Assembly: GCF_010092985.1 (NCBI RefSeq)
Contig: NZ_CP048106.1
Location: forward strand, 992,001-1,056,000
Direction of reading: 5' to 3'
DNA: 64,000 bases
Origin: Pontibacter pudoricolor
Lineage (GTDB): Bacteria; Bacteroidota; Bacteroidia; Cytophagales; Hymenobacteraceae
In this document: piece by piece, positions 43,848 through 51,891 of the stretch
How positions within the stretch are numbered: the first letter of the stretch is position 1
Layout of the letters: each line of letters begins with the position of its first letter
Program-made: the position numbers and the translations under genes
The notes under the pieces: generated by a model
The model's input: only the letters and a program-made list of their open reading frames with translations
What the model was told of the DNA's origin: nothing
Databases searched by the model: none

Positions 43848-45926
43848 TTAGTAGTTCAGCAGGTCTTCTATAGTTGCCGCAACCTTTTCAGGGTTAGGCA
43901 GCATCATTTTCTCGAGCTCCACATTCAGCGGTATAGCCGGCAGGTTGGCAGCACCCAGGGTATAAACCGGGGCATCCAGTTGCTGGAAACACTCTTTTGA
44001 GATTCGCCCGGCCAGCGACTCTGCAAATGAGTTCATCAAAGGCTCTTCGGTTAACACCAGCGCTTTTCCATGGCGGCGTACAGAAGCCAATACTGCGTCA
44101 AAATCCAGCGGGTTAAGCGTACGAAGATCCAGTATTTCGATACTGCCCGGGAATTGCTTAGAAGCTGTTTTAGCCCAGTAAACGCCCATGCCATAAGTAA
44201 TAATGGTCATGGAGTTACCCAATCTGATCTGCTCTTCATCAGCGAACTGAACTACATTGGCCTTGCCCAGCGGCAGAACATAGTTTTCGTCTGGCTCTAT
44301 CGTTTTGGCATCTTCAGTTCCGGCTACTTTAGACCAGTACAGGCCCTTATGTTCCAGCATGATAACCGGGTTCGGGTCCAGGAAAGCTGCCTTCATCAAA
44401 CCTTTCATATCGGCAGCGTTGCTCGGGTACACCACTTTTATGCCGCGTATTGTCAGCAAGGTTGATTCTATACTTCCTGAGTGATAAGGTCCACCCCCAC
44501 CGTAAGCACCGATCGGCACGCGGATAACGGATTGTATCGGGAATTTACCCATCGACAGGTAGCAGCTTTTGGAGAGTTCTTCCACCAACTGGTTCATGCC
44601 TGGCCAGATATAGTCCGCAAACTGAATCTCAACTATAGCCTTGGCACCAACCGCCGACATTCCGGCTGTAGAACCAACAATGTACGCTTCCTGGATTGGA
44701 GTATTAAATACACGTGCGTCGCCATATTTTTTAGCCAGCAACGCCGCTTCCCGGAACACACCGCCCAGTTCACCGCCTACATCCTGGCCATAAAATAACG
44801 CTTCCGGATAAGTTCTTAAAATATCATCTACTGCATGCAATGCTGCATCCACCATAATGGCTTTCTCTGCTCCTGCTGGCGTGCGTGCGCCTTTTTCTTC
44901 CGTTACCGGAGTTGGGGCAAATTCGTGCTGGTCAAAAGTAGACGGATCAGGTACAGGCGCATCTAAAGCTTTCTGATAATCGGCGGCAACTATACGTTGT
45001 GCTTCCTGCTCCAGCGCTTCAATTTCATTTTCCGTTACATCAAGGCTTAAAAGTGTTTGCTTCAGCCTAGGGATCGGGTCGTTTACAGCATGTTCCTGCA
45101 GGTTATCCCCGCGGTACCACTCGCGGCGAACGCCAGAGGTATGATGACCAAGTAGTGGAACTTTAGCATGTACCAGTATAGGCTTACGCACTTCGCGGGC
45201 ATATTCAAAGGCAATACGCATGCCTTCAAACGACTCGGCAAAGTCGGAGCCGTTTACACGGAGGCGCTCCATGCCTTTAAAGCCGGCAGCATATTCGTAC
45301 GCGTCCATGGCGCGCATTTCCTTGCCCGTGGCCGAAATTCCCCAGTCATTATCCTGTACCAGGTAAACGATAGGTAAACCTTTAAGTACCGCCATTTGGA
45401 ATGCTTCTGCAACCTCCCCTTCTGTAACTGAACCATCGCCCAGCGAGCAAAGTACTACCGGTTTCTCTTCTCCTTTCAGTAATCCCTGGTTCTCCAGGTA
45501 AGCAATACCATGGGCCATTCCAGTTGCCGGAATGGCCTGCATACCGGTGGCTGAGCTCTGGTGTGGTATAACAGGGAATCCTTCACGTCTTAATGACGGG
45601 TGGCCATAGTAGGTACGACCTCCTGAGAAAGGATCATCAGCTTTTGCCATTAACTGTAACATGAGCTCATAAGGCTGCATACCAATTCCCAACAGCACAG
45701 AATCGTCGCGGTAATAAAGCGCAGCATAATCGTAAGAATTAAGCTGGAAAGCAGCTGCAAGTTGTATGGCTTCGTGGCCACGCGAGGTGCTGTGCACATA
45801 TTTGCTGCAGATCGCTTTGTTTTCTTCGTAAGTGTCTGCCATGGTTTTGGCAGTTATCATCAGGCGGTAGGCTTTCTTCAGGACGGCAACATCCACCTTA
45901 AAGTCTTCCAGTGTATCTCGTGACAT
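43848..45926 (-). CDS. Fused alpha/beta E1 component of a 2-oxoacid dehydrogenase
   Basis: A 692-residue thiamine diphosphate-dependent decarboxylase/dehydrogenase with E1-alpha (residues about 1-330) and E1-beta (about 360-690) in one chain. The TPP/Mg2+ site is CSLGDGSVTEGEVAEAFQMA ending in QDND, and the beta part carries IVEIQFADYIWPGMNQLVEE and MGKFPIQSVIRVPIG. The fusion is typical of Bacteroidota, probably acting on branched-chain 2-oxoacids or pyruvate; no E2 or E3 gene is adjacent. The ATG at 45926 (MSRDTLEDFKVDV) is preferred to 45965. Confidence 0.9.
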   Translation of the reverse strand: MSRDTLEDFKVDVAVLKKAYRLMITAKTMADTYEENKAICSKYVHSTSRGHEAIQLAAAFQLNSYDYAALYYRDDSVLLGIGMQPYELMLQLMAKADDPFSGGRTYYGHPSLRREGFPVIPHQSSATGMQAIPATGMAHGIAYLENQGLLKGEEKPVVLCSLGDGSVTEGEVAEAFQMAVLKGLPIVYLVQDNDWGISATGKEMRAMDAYEYAAGFKGMERLRVNGSDFAESFEGMRIAFEYAREVRKPILVHAKVPLLGHHTSGVRREWYRGDNLQEHAVNDPIPRLKQTLLSLDVTENEIEALEQEAQRIVAADYQKALDAPVPDPSTFDQHEFAPTPVTEEKGARTPAGAEKAIMVDAALHAVDDILRTYPEALFYGQDVGGELGGVFREAALLAKKYGDARVFNTPIQEAYIVGSTAGMSAVGAKAIVEIQFADYIWPGMNQLVEELSKSCYLSMGKFPIQSVIRVPIGAYGGGGPYHSGSIESTLLTIRGIKVVYPSNAADMKGLMKAAFLDPNPVIMLEHKGLYWSKVAGTEDAKTIEPDENYVLPLGKANVVQFADEEQIRLGNSMTIITYGMGVYWAKTASKQFPGSIEILDLRTLNPLDFDAVLASVRRHGKALVLTEEPLMNSFAESLAGRISKECFQQLDAPVYTLGAANLPAIPLNVELEKMMLPNPEKVAATIEDLLNY

Positions 45927-46014
45927 TTTTTTTACTTTAGTCTTGCCCGAAGATACTAAAATCAAACCTGTTTCTAAAATCTATAGTTCGTTCTGTAAAA
46001 CCCGCATATTTAAG

Positions 46015-46022
46015 TAATTTTG
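46015..46022 (+). promoter_or_regulatory. Putative -7 element upstream of hemF
   Basis: TAATTTTG is an exact TAnnTTTG match; predicted transcription would start near 46029, exactly where an 11-bp stem (CCAGCCAAAAG/CTTTTGGCTGG, 46029-46073) begins. No clear -33 TTTG is seen. Confidence 0.4.
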
Positions 46023-46023
46023 T

Positions 46024-46112
46024 AACTTCCAGCCAAAAGACTTATTGACAAAGGATTAAAGACTTTTGGCTGGAAATCATTGATTAAAGCCCTTTGTCTT
46101 TTGTCAAAAAGT
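46024..46112. repeat. Inverted repeat of the AAAAGACTTAT family in the hemF leader
   Basis: AAAAGACTTATTGACAAAGG is nearly repeated, in reverse complement, at 51857-51888 upstream of tlpA. It lies inside the 11-bp hairpin described for the hemF leader; a further TTTTGTCAAAAAGTC follows at about 46098. Confidence 0.5.
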
Positions 46113-46133
46113 CAAACCGTCAATAAAAATATT

Positions 46134-47033
46134 ATGTTCAGAGACGAAGTAGAAGCCTTTATGCGCCAGTTTCAGCTGGATTTGGTACGCGACCTTGAAA
46201 ACTGCGATGGTGGTACCACTTTCCAGACAGATGAGTGGCAGCATGCCGAACACGGTGGCGGTATTACGCGCATTATTGAGCACGGAACTGTGCTTGAAAA
46301 AGGTGGGGTTAACTTCTCGGCGGTTGGCGGCCAGTTGTCTCCGCAGTTTCTGAAAATGCTGGAAATGCCGGACCCGAACTTCTTTGCAACCGGTGTTTCG
46401 GTAGTTATGCACCCGCACAACCCGATGGTGCCCATCACTCACATGAATGTGCGCTACTTTGAAGCCGGAAATGGCAACGCCTGGTTTGGCGGCGGCATCG
46501 ACCTTACTCCTGTTTATGTAGACCTGAAGCAGGCGCAGGAATTCCACCAGGCCATGAAAGCGGTATGCGATAAACATCACCCAAGCTATTACCCTGCGTT
46601 TAAAAAGTGGGCCGATGATTATTTCTTCAACGATCACCGAAACGAGACTCGCGGTGTAGGCGGCATCTTCTTCGACCGGTTAATGGCAACAGAAGAATTT
46701 ACCATAAAGCAACGTTTCGATTTTGTGAAAGATGTAGCGTATGCATTTGCCCCATTTTACACTAAAATCATCAACGAAAACCGTAAGCTGCCTTTTACTG
46801 AAGCTCAGAAAAAATGGCAACTGATTCGCCGAGGCCGGTACGTGGAGTTTAACCTGGTATATGACCGTGGTACCAAATTCGGGTTAATGACCGGTGGCAG
46901 AATTGAATCTATATTAATGAGTTTACCAGAGTTGGCCTCGTGGGTGTACAACCATAAACCGGAACCAGGCAGCCCTGAAGAGCAGACGCTCAATTACCTG
47001 AAAAAAGACATCGACTGGATCAACGTACTATAA
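46134..47033 (+). CDS. hemF: Oxygen-dependent coproporphyrinogen III oxidase
   Basis: A 299-residue aerobic heme-biosynthesis enzyme that converts coproporphyrinogen III to protoporphyrinogen IX. PITHMNVRYFEAGNGNAWFG and GGIDLTPVYVDLKQAQEFH form the family signature region, and RRGRYVEFNLVYDRGTKFGL is the other conserved block. The ATG at 46134 (MFRDEVEAFMRQF) is used; the open frame upstream to 46080 begins with TTG. A PAP2 phosphatase gene starts 6 bp after its stop, so they are probably co-transcribed. Confidence 0.96.
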   Translation: MFRDEVEAFMRQFQLDLVRDLENCDGGTTFQTDEWQHAEHGGGITRIIEHGTVLEKGGVNFSAVGGQLSPQFLKMLEMPDPNFFATGVSVVMHPHNPMVPITHMNVRYFEAGNGNAWFGGGIDLTPVYVDLKQAQEFHQAMKAVCDKHHPSYYPAFKKWADDYFFNDHRNETRGVGGIFFDRLMATEEFTIKQRFDFVKDVAYAFAPFYTKIINENRKLPFTEAQKKWQLIRRGRYVEFNLVYDRGTKFGLMTGGRIESILMSLPELASWVYNHKPEPGSPEEQTLNYLKKDIDWINVL

Positions 47034-47039
47034 ACTGAG

Positions 47040-47621
47040 ATGCTGGAAAAGCTAATTGAGCTGGACAAGGAGCTGTTTGTCTACCTAAACGATATGCAGT
47101 CCCCATTCTGGGACCCGGTTATGGTTTTTGCATCTGATAAATACGTGTGGGTACCTTTTTACCTGGGTCTGATCGGTTATGTGATCTGGAAATATAAACG
47201 CCAGAGCATACCGATGCTGCTGCTGGCTGTACTAACTATAGCCTTAGCCGATAGTATCACTTCCGGCATTTTTAAGCCGTATTTTGCCCGCCTGCGCCCC
47301 TGCCACGATGCAACTTTGTCTGATGTTATAAACCTGGTAGCGGGTTGTGGTGGTAAGTTTGGATTTATGTCTTCGCATGCGGCCAATGCCTTTGGCTTTG
47401 CCGTTTTCTTTAACCTCATCCTCTCCGACCGTTACGCTATTTTTAAATTTATTCTTATTGCCTGGGCTGTTATAGTTTCCTATAGTCGGATTTACCTGGG
47501 TGTGCATTTTCCGGGTGATGTTTTGGGCGGAGCTATAGTTGGCAGTTTTGCAGCCTATGTCTGCTCGCTGGGCTATGCTATAGTTCTGAAAAAGTATAGT
47601 TGGTTTCGGACCAGTAATTAA
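47040..47621 (+). CDS. PAP2-family membrane phosphatase (undecaprenyl-diphosphatase-like)
   Basis: A 193-residue membrane protein with about five helices. The phosphatase motifs are KPYFARLRP (KX6RP), SSHAANAFG (PSGH variant with Ser for Pro) and SRIYLGVHFPGDVLGG (SRX5HX3D). Lipid phosphate removal, perhaps of undecaprenyl diphosphate, is inferred. It directly follows hemF with a 6-bp gap. Confidence 0.88.
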   Translation: MLEKLIELDKELFVYLNDMQSPFWDPVMVFASDKYVWVPFYLGLIGYVIWKYKRQSIPMLLLAVLTIALADSITSGIFKPYFARLRPCHDATLSDVINLVAGCGGKFGFMSSHAANAFGFAVFFNLILSDRYAIFKFILIAWAVIVSYSRIYLGVHFPGDVLGGAIVGSFAAYVCSLGYAIVLKKYSWFRTSN

Positions 47622-47776
47622 AGAGATTAAGGAGATTAACCAAGATTTTCAGAAAACCAGCTATATAGATCAGCAATACTTTCCGTCTGTTTTTGCGCGA
47701 AAAAACTATGAAATGTTAAGGATTGACCTTTTTTAAAATCCTGTCAATCCTTTAATCCTGAAAATCCTGTTTCAGA
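47622..47776. repeat. Intergenic repeat-like sequence after the PAP2 gene
   Basis: Short repeated words AAAGAGATTAAGGAGATTAA and AATCCTGTCAATCCTTTAAT with AATCCTGAAAATCCTG appear here, resembling widespread low-complexity intergenic repeats of Bacteroidota. No gene. Confidence 0.4.
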
Positions 47777-47808
47777 CAAAAAAAGAGACGCAATACCTTG
47801 CGTCTCTA
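47777..47808 (-). terminator. Terminator of ribE (GACGCAA palindrome)
   Basis: AGAGACGCAA (47784-47793) pairs with TTGCGTCTCT (47798-47807) and is followed on the minus strand by seven T residues, 42 bp beyond the ribE stop. The same palindrome type occurs without T-tract at 37530 and 43660. Confidence 0.85.
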
Positions 47809-47849
47809 CAAATAAAATCTCTTTACTTAAATCTTCTTAGGTCCATGGT

Positions 47850-48437
47850 TTAGGCTTTCCCTAACAGCCTGGCCACATACTTACCAATAATATCAAATTC
47901 CAGATTTACAGTATCGCCAGGTTTAACACTGTGCAAATTGGTGTGCTCGAAAGTATAAGGAATAATTGCCACTGAGAAACGGTCTGCCTGGGAATCTACA
48001 ACTGTCAGGCTGATGCCATTTATACAGATAGAACCTTTTTCTACGGTTACATTTCCAGTGCTGGCATCATACGAAAAGGTAAATTTCCAACTACCATTCT
48101 CGTCTGTAACGCTTTCACAAATGCCCGTCTGGTCTACGTGGCCCTGTACTACGTGCCCGTCGAAACGGCCATTTGCCTGCAAGCAGCGTTCCAGGTTTAC
48201 CACATCACCTACCTTCAGGCTGTTCAGGTTTGTTTTCTGTAGCGTTTCATCAATAGCAGTTACAGTATAACTATCGTCATTAATAGCTACCACGGTAAGG
48301 CACACGCCGTTATGAGCTACGCTCTGGTCAATTTTTAACTCATTTGTGAAAGTGGACGAAAGTATAAAATGCTTGTTGGTGGCTTCTTGGCGGATGGCTT
48401 CTACCTTGCCCAACGTTTCAATTATTCCGGTAAACAT
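47850..48437 (-). CDS. ribE: Riboflavin synthase alpha subunit
   Basis: A 195-residue enzyme forming riboflavin by dismutation of 6,7-dimethyl-8-ribityllumazine. It has the two tandem lumazine-binding barrels: the first starts MFTGIIETLGKVEAI, and GHVVQGHVDQTG marks the second, with GSICINGISLTVV as the repeat equivalent of NGVCLTVV. No FMN riboswitch is visible upstream. Stand-alone minus-strand gene. Confidence 0.95.
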   Translation of the reverse strand: MFTGIIETLGKVEAIRQEATNKHFILSSTFTNELKIDQSVAHNGVCLTVVAINDDSYTVTAIDETLQKTNLNSLKVGDVVNLERCLQANGRFDGHVVQGHVDQTGICESVTDENGSWKFTFSYDASTGNVTVEKGSICINGISLTVVDSQADRFSVAIIPYTFEHTNLHSVKPGDTVNLEFDIIGKYVARLLGKA

Positions 48438-48608
48438 AGTTCTATAGTTTGTAGCGCAAAGATACGCGATAATGATAGTTCAGAGAAAGTTATCTGGCAA
48501 ATACTCCGATTTATAGGTTAAAATAGGCTATTGTTACTTATTTTCGCAGATAAGAACCCCTGTAGCTTACAGGCAGTACACATAACTATAGCCAAAGTAA
48601 AACTAACA

Positions 48609-49268
48609 ATGGAAACTGATCTGTATAAACACAAAGGAATGCGCCGCGGGCTGGTGCAGCATCTTCGCCAGAAAGGAATCCGCGACGAACGCGTACTAGC
48701 TGCTATAGATGCAGTGCCCCGTCACTTCTTTTTCGATAAAGCCTTTGTAGAGCAGGCTTACCAGGACAAAGCTTTCCCGATAGGTGAAGGCCAGACGATT
48801 TCGCAACCCTATACCGTGGCTTTTCAGACTGAAATGCTCCGGCTAAGACCAACCGATAAAGTACTGGAGATAGGGACAGGCTCTGGCTACCAGTGTTGCG
48901 TTTTATTGCAGATCACGCCAAATGTTTATACGATAGAGTACAACAAGCCACTTTACGAAAAAGCCCGGAGATTTTTTGCCAGGTATGGTTTAAAGCCAAA
49001 CACGTTTCATGGTGATGGTTCTGAAGGACTGCCTATGCATGCGCCCTACGATAAAATTATAGTTACTGCCGGTGCGCCGGTAGTTCCCCGTAGCCTGCTA
49101 AAACAACTCAATGTTGGCGGTATACTGGTTATTCCTGTAGGCAACGAGAGCAGCCAGAAAATGCTGCGCATTACCAGAACTACAGAAACTGAGTTTGAGC
49201 AGGAAGCTTTCGACGACTTTAAATTTGTGCCATTACTGGGCCGTGAAGGCTGGGATGCAGGCGCTTAA
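48609..49268 (+). CDS. pcm: Protein-L-isoaspartate O-methyltransferase
   Basis: A 219-residue repair methyltransferase for isoaspartyl residues. SAM motif I is VLEIGTGSGYQCCVLL, preceded by PIGEGQTISQPYTVAFQTEM, the conserved family block, and followed by YDKIIVTAGAPVVPRSLLKQ. The ATG at 48609 (METDLYKHKGMRRGLV) is chosen; the longer frame from 48531 adds an unrelated leader. Confidence 0.93.
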   Translation: METDLYKHKGMRRGLVQHLRQKGIRDERVLAAIDAVPRHFFFDKAFVEQAYQDKAFPIGEGQTISQPYTVAFQTEMLRLRPTDKVLEIGTGSGYQCCVLLQITPNVYTIEYNKPLYEKARRFFARYGLKPNTFHGDGSEGLPMHAPYDKIIVTAGAPVVPRSLLKQLNVGGILVIPVGNESSQKMLRITRTTETEFEQEAFDDFKFVPLLGREGWDAGA

Positions 49269-49311
49269 TATTATTCTATAGTTAACTTTTGTCAATTCGG
49301 TAAGAGCGTTT

Positions 49312-49340
49312 TTTGTTTGGATGCTCATGTCCTATCTTTG
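49312..49340 (+). promoter_or_regulatory. Putative promoter of the thioesterase gene
   Basis: TTTG (49312-49315), 17 bp, and TATCTTTG (49333-49340), an exact -7 element, about 20 bp before the ATG at 49362. Confidence 0.6.
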
Positions 49341-49361
49341 TGCAAAGATCCAAGAACTACT

Positions 49362-49895
49362 ATGCGTAAACAAAAGAAAGTAAGCGAATCCTATGTAATT
49401 ATGACCGAGCTGGTATTGCCAAATGATACCAACACCCTGCACAACCTGATGGGTGGTAAAATGATGCATTGGATGGACATTGTATCAGCTATTGCAGCTC
49501 AGAAACACTCTAACCGCATAGTAGTTACAGCATCTGTAGACAACGTATCGTTTAAGGAAAGTATAAAATTAGGCAACGTAGTTACCCTCGAAGCGAAAGT
49601 TACCCGCGCCTTTGCCTCATCTATGGAAGTGCATATTGTGGTTTACGCTGAGGATATACCGAGCGGCAAAAAAGTGCTTTCAAACCAGGCTTTCTTCACG
49701 TTCGTGGCGGTAGACCAATCTGGTAAGGCTATTGATGTGCCGGAAGCAATTCCTGAGACTGAAGAAGAAATTAAACTATACGATGGGGCCTTACGCCGCC
49801 GTCAGTTGCGTTTGGTATTGGCGGGCCGCATGAAGCCGAGCGAAGCAAACGAGCTTAAATCTATTTTCGATATTAAAGAGAGTACCCAAAGCTAA
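49362..49895 (+). CDS. Acyl-CoA thioesterase, hot-dog fold
   Basis: A 177-residue hot-dog thioesterase of the YciA/BACH type that hydrolyses acyl-CoA. LVLPNDTNTLHNLMGGKMMH with WMDIVSAIAAQKH contains the conserved Asn/His/Gly and Asp region, and ASVDNVSFKESIKLGNVVTL follows. The start at 49362 sits just after the predicted promoter, arguing against the TTG at 49317. The next gene begins 4 bp after its stop. Confidence 0.9.
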   Translation: MRKQKKVSESYVIMTELVLPNDTNTLHNLMGGKMMHWMDIVSAIAAQKHSNRIVVTASVDNVSFKESIKLGNVVTLEAKVTRAFASSMEVHIVVYAEDIPSGKKVLSNQAFFTFVAVDQSGKAIDVPEAIPETEEEIKLYDGALRRRQLRLVLAGRMKPSEANELKSIFDIKESTQS

Positions 49896-49899
49896 CACA

Positions 49900-50520
49900 A
49901 TGTCAGGATTACAGGTAGATGAACTGAACAGCGAGTTTTTAAAGAACTTCTTACCCGAAACTATATTTTTAGTGGATGGCGAAGTGACTGTGCCTGCTCC
50001 TGCCAGACAAGAAACTATAAAGCCGGAACTGCCAGCTATAGTTGAGCCGGTTGTTGATGCTAAGCCTGAAGAAGCGCACTTAAAAGATATTCCAAAGCTG
50101 CCTGAAATAGCAAAAGTAGCTACTGCTCCGGCAAAGTATAAAACGATCGGCGAAAACAGGAAAGGTGTTGCTGTATTGGTAACAATGCCGGATGAAGCAT
50201 TTATGCACTTACCACAACTTGGCTTTCTGCAGAAGATCTTAACAGCGATCGGGTTACAGCCAGCAGATGTAGCGTATGTAAATAATTTAACCGGGGCAAA
50301 TGCAGTGTTCGAAGACCTGCAGCAAACCCTTCAGGTAAACTATATCATCAGTTTCGCCAGCCGCGTAGAGTCTAACCTGCCGCATGATAAATTTACGTTA
50401 TACAATCCGGTAATGCTTGGGGCAGTGCCCATAGTGTTTTCCCACTCTCTTGCAGATCTGGAACATGATCAGGACAAGAAAAAGTTACTTTGGGGAGCTC
50501 TTCAAAAAACGTTCTTATAG
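49900..50520 (+). CDS. Conserved-looking cytosolic protein of unknown function
   Basis: A 206-residue protein. The first 90 residues are Pro/Glu/Ala-rich (linker-like); the second half looks globular with GVAVLVTMPDEAFMHLPQLG, ILTAIGLQPADVAYVNNLTG and the ending LLWGALQKTFL. The pattern (hydrophobic strand, FLxxIL, LWxAL at the end) reminds me of the HolD (psi) subunit of DNA polymerase III, but this is a weak impression. It lies 4 bp after the thioesterase. Confidence 0.55.
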   Translation: MSGLQVDELNSEFLKNFLPETIFLVDGEVTVPAPARQETIKPELPAIVEPVVDAKPEEAHLKDIPKLPEIAKVATAPAKYKTIGENRKGVAVLVTMPDEAFMHLPQLGFLQKILTAIGLQPADVAYVNNLTGANAVFEDLQQTLQVNYIISFASRVESNLPHDKFTLYNPVMLGAVPIVFSHSLADLEHDQDKKKLLWGALQKTFL

Positions 50521-50620
50521 TTGCTGAAACTATAAAGTTCGATTTCAATAGAAGCCCTTCATCAGTAACTATTGGGATTCTATTTTTAATCAATTTATCT
50601 AAGCTTAGAACCCAGGAGAT

Positions 50621-50662
50621 AAAAGAAAAGCCTATCCATAACTGGAAAGGCTTTTCTTTTAT
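50621..50662. terminator. Bidirectional terminator
   Basis: AAAAGAAAAGCCT (50621-50633) pairs with AGGCTTTTCTTTT (50648-50660); it separates the convergent unknown gene and tlpA-like gene. Confidence 0.85.
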
Positions 50663-50678
50663 AGTCAGGCGTGGTGAT

Positions 50679-51800
50679 TTAATTTAACACTTCTGCCAGC
50701 TTATCTTCCAGTTCTTTGCCGCGCAGGTTTTTGGCGATAATACGACCCTCTTTGTCAAGCAATAAGGTTTGCGGAATGGCTGTGATGTTGTATATGCCGG
50801 CAGCCGCACTCTCCCATCCTTTCAGATCTGAAACATGTGGCCAGGTCAATTTATCATCAGCAATCGCTTTCAGCCACTTCTCACGGTTCTGGTCCAACGA
50901 TACGCCAAAAATCTCAAAGCCTTTGTCTTTGTAGGCATTGTACATACGCACTACGTTCGGGTTCTCTTTACGGCACGGTCCGCACCAGCTAGCCCAGAAA
51001 TCTATCAGCACATACTTACCACGCAACGACGACAACGAAGCTGAACCACCATCTGGCGTAGGCAACGTAATTTCAGGAGCCATCTGTCCAACCGCCGTGC
51101 TGCGCATTCCTTTCAAGCGATCATTCAGCTCCGCAGTATATTTTGAGTCCGGCAGATTCTTGCTGTAAAGCGTTGACATACTGTCTGCAAACGCAAAATC
51201 AGTAGCAGGATCGATTAGTGTAAGTGTGCCAAAAGCGGAAACTACCGAAGTTGGATGCTGCGCCAGGAAATTCTTGATCTTATCCTGGAGTGCATCATAT
51301 TCTTTTTTTATAGCTTCTGCTTCTTGTGTTTTGCCTTCGTTATTGGCCTGCATAAAAAGCTGCTCCAACGCCATTTTCTGCATCTGCGTCTCATTCACCA
51401 TTTTATTCAGTTCCTGAAACAATTGTGAATCGTCAGAGCCTTCGATCTTGGAAGTTCCATTCAGATCTTTGGCATCTGCTTCCAGTTTAACATTTGCAGC
51501 CTTATCCAAAACCAGGATTACGCCATCACGCTGATCGATCGTGACACGGTAAAAAGATGGTTCAGCTATTTCACCTTCAAAATTAAAGGTACCATTCTCT
51601 CCTATTGCTACGGTATCGCGCGGTACGAACTGTTGTTTATCGAGTTCAAAAAGATAAATATTGCTTCCTGCCGTAGCATTATTCAGTTTACCCTGAATAG
51701 TATACCCATCTTCAGCATTAGTAGCAGACTTATTACCCTGGCAACCAACCAGCAAAGCTGCTGCAGAAGCGACAATAATATAGTTCTTATAGTTTTTCAT
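50679..51800 (-). CDS. TlpA-family thioredoxin-like lipoprotein with N-terminal DUF4369
   Basis: A 373-residue protein with a lipobox (LLVGC), an N-terminal DUF4369-like beta domain (GKLNNATAGSNIYLFELDKQ), a helical linker (about residues 130-235), and a C-terminal AhpC/TSA-type thioredoxin fold whose active site is WASWCGPCRKENP. It is probably periplasmic-side and used in disulfide or redox homeostasis. Typical Bacteroidota architecture. Confidence 0.9.
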   Translation of the reverse strand: MKNYKNYIIVASAAALLVGCQGNKSATNAEDGYTIQGKLNNATAGSNIYLFELDKQQFVPRDTVAIGENGTFNFEGEIAEPSFYRVTIDQRDGVILVLDKAANVKLEADAKDLNGTSKIEGSDDSQLFQELNKMVNETQMQKMALEQLFMQANNEGKTQEAEAIKKEYDALQDKIKNFLAQHPTSVVSAFGTLTLIDPATDFAFADSMSTLYSKNLPDSKYTAELNDRLKGMRSTAVGQMAPEITLPTPDGGSASLSSLRGKYVLIDFWASWCGPCRKENPNVVRMYNAYKDKGFEIFGVSLDQNREKWLKAIADDKLTWPHVSDLKGWESAAAGIYNITAIPQTLLLDKEGRIIAKNLRGKELEDKLAEVLN

Positions 51801-51818
51801 AATTCTTTTTTTGACATT

Positions 51819-51890
51819 ATGACAAAGGACTACTTGACATAGGACTTTAAAAATCTAATTTCCTTTGTCTATAAGTCTTTTGTCTAACAA
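51819..51890. repeat. Imperfect inverted repeat between tlpA-like and gatB
   Basis: GACAAAGGACTACTTGACAT is partly complementary to TTTGTCTATAAGTCTTTTGT downstream. The right arm belongs to the same family as the hemF leader repeat. Confidence 0.45.
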
Positions 51891-51891
51891 T

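Noticed and set aside
46080..46133. Longer hemF product from a TTG at 46080
   Set aside because: The extra 18 residues have no family match, and the ATG at 46134 gives the usual start.
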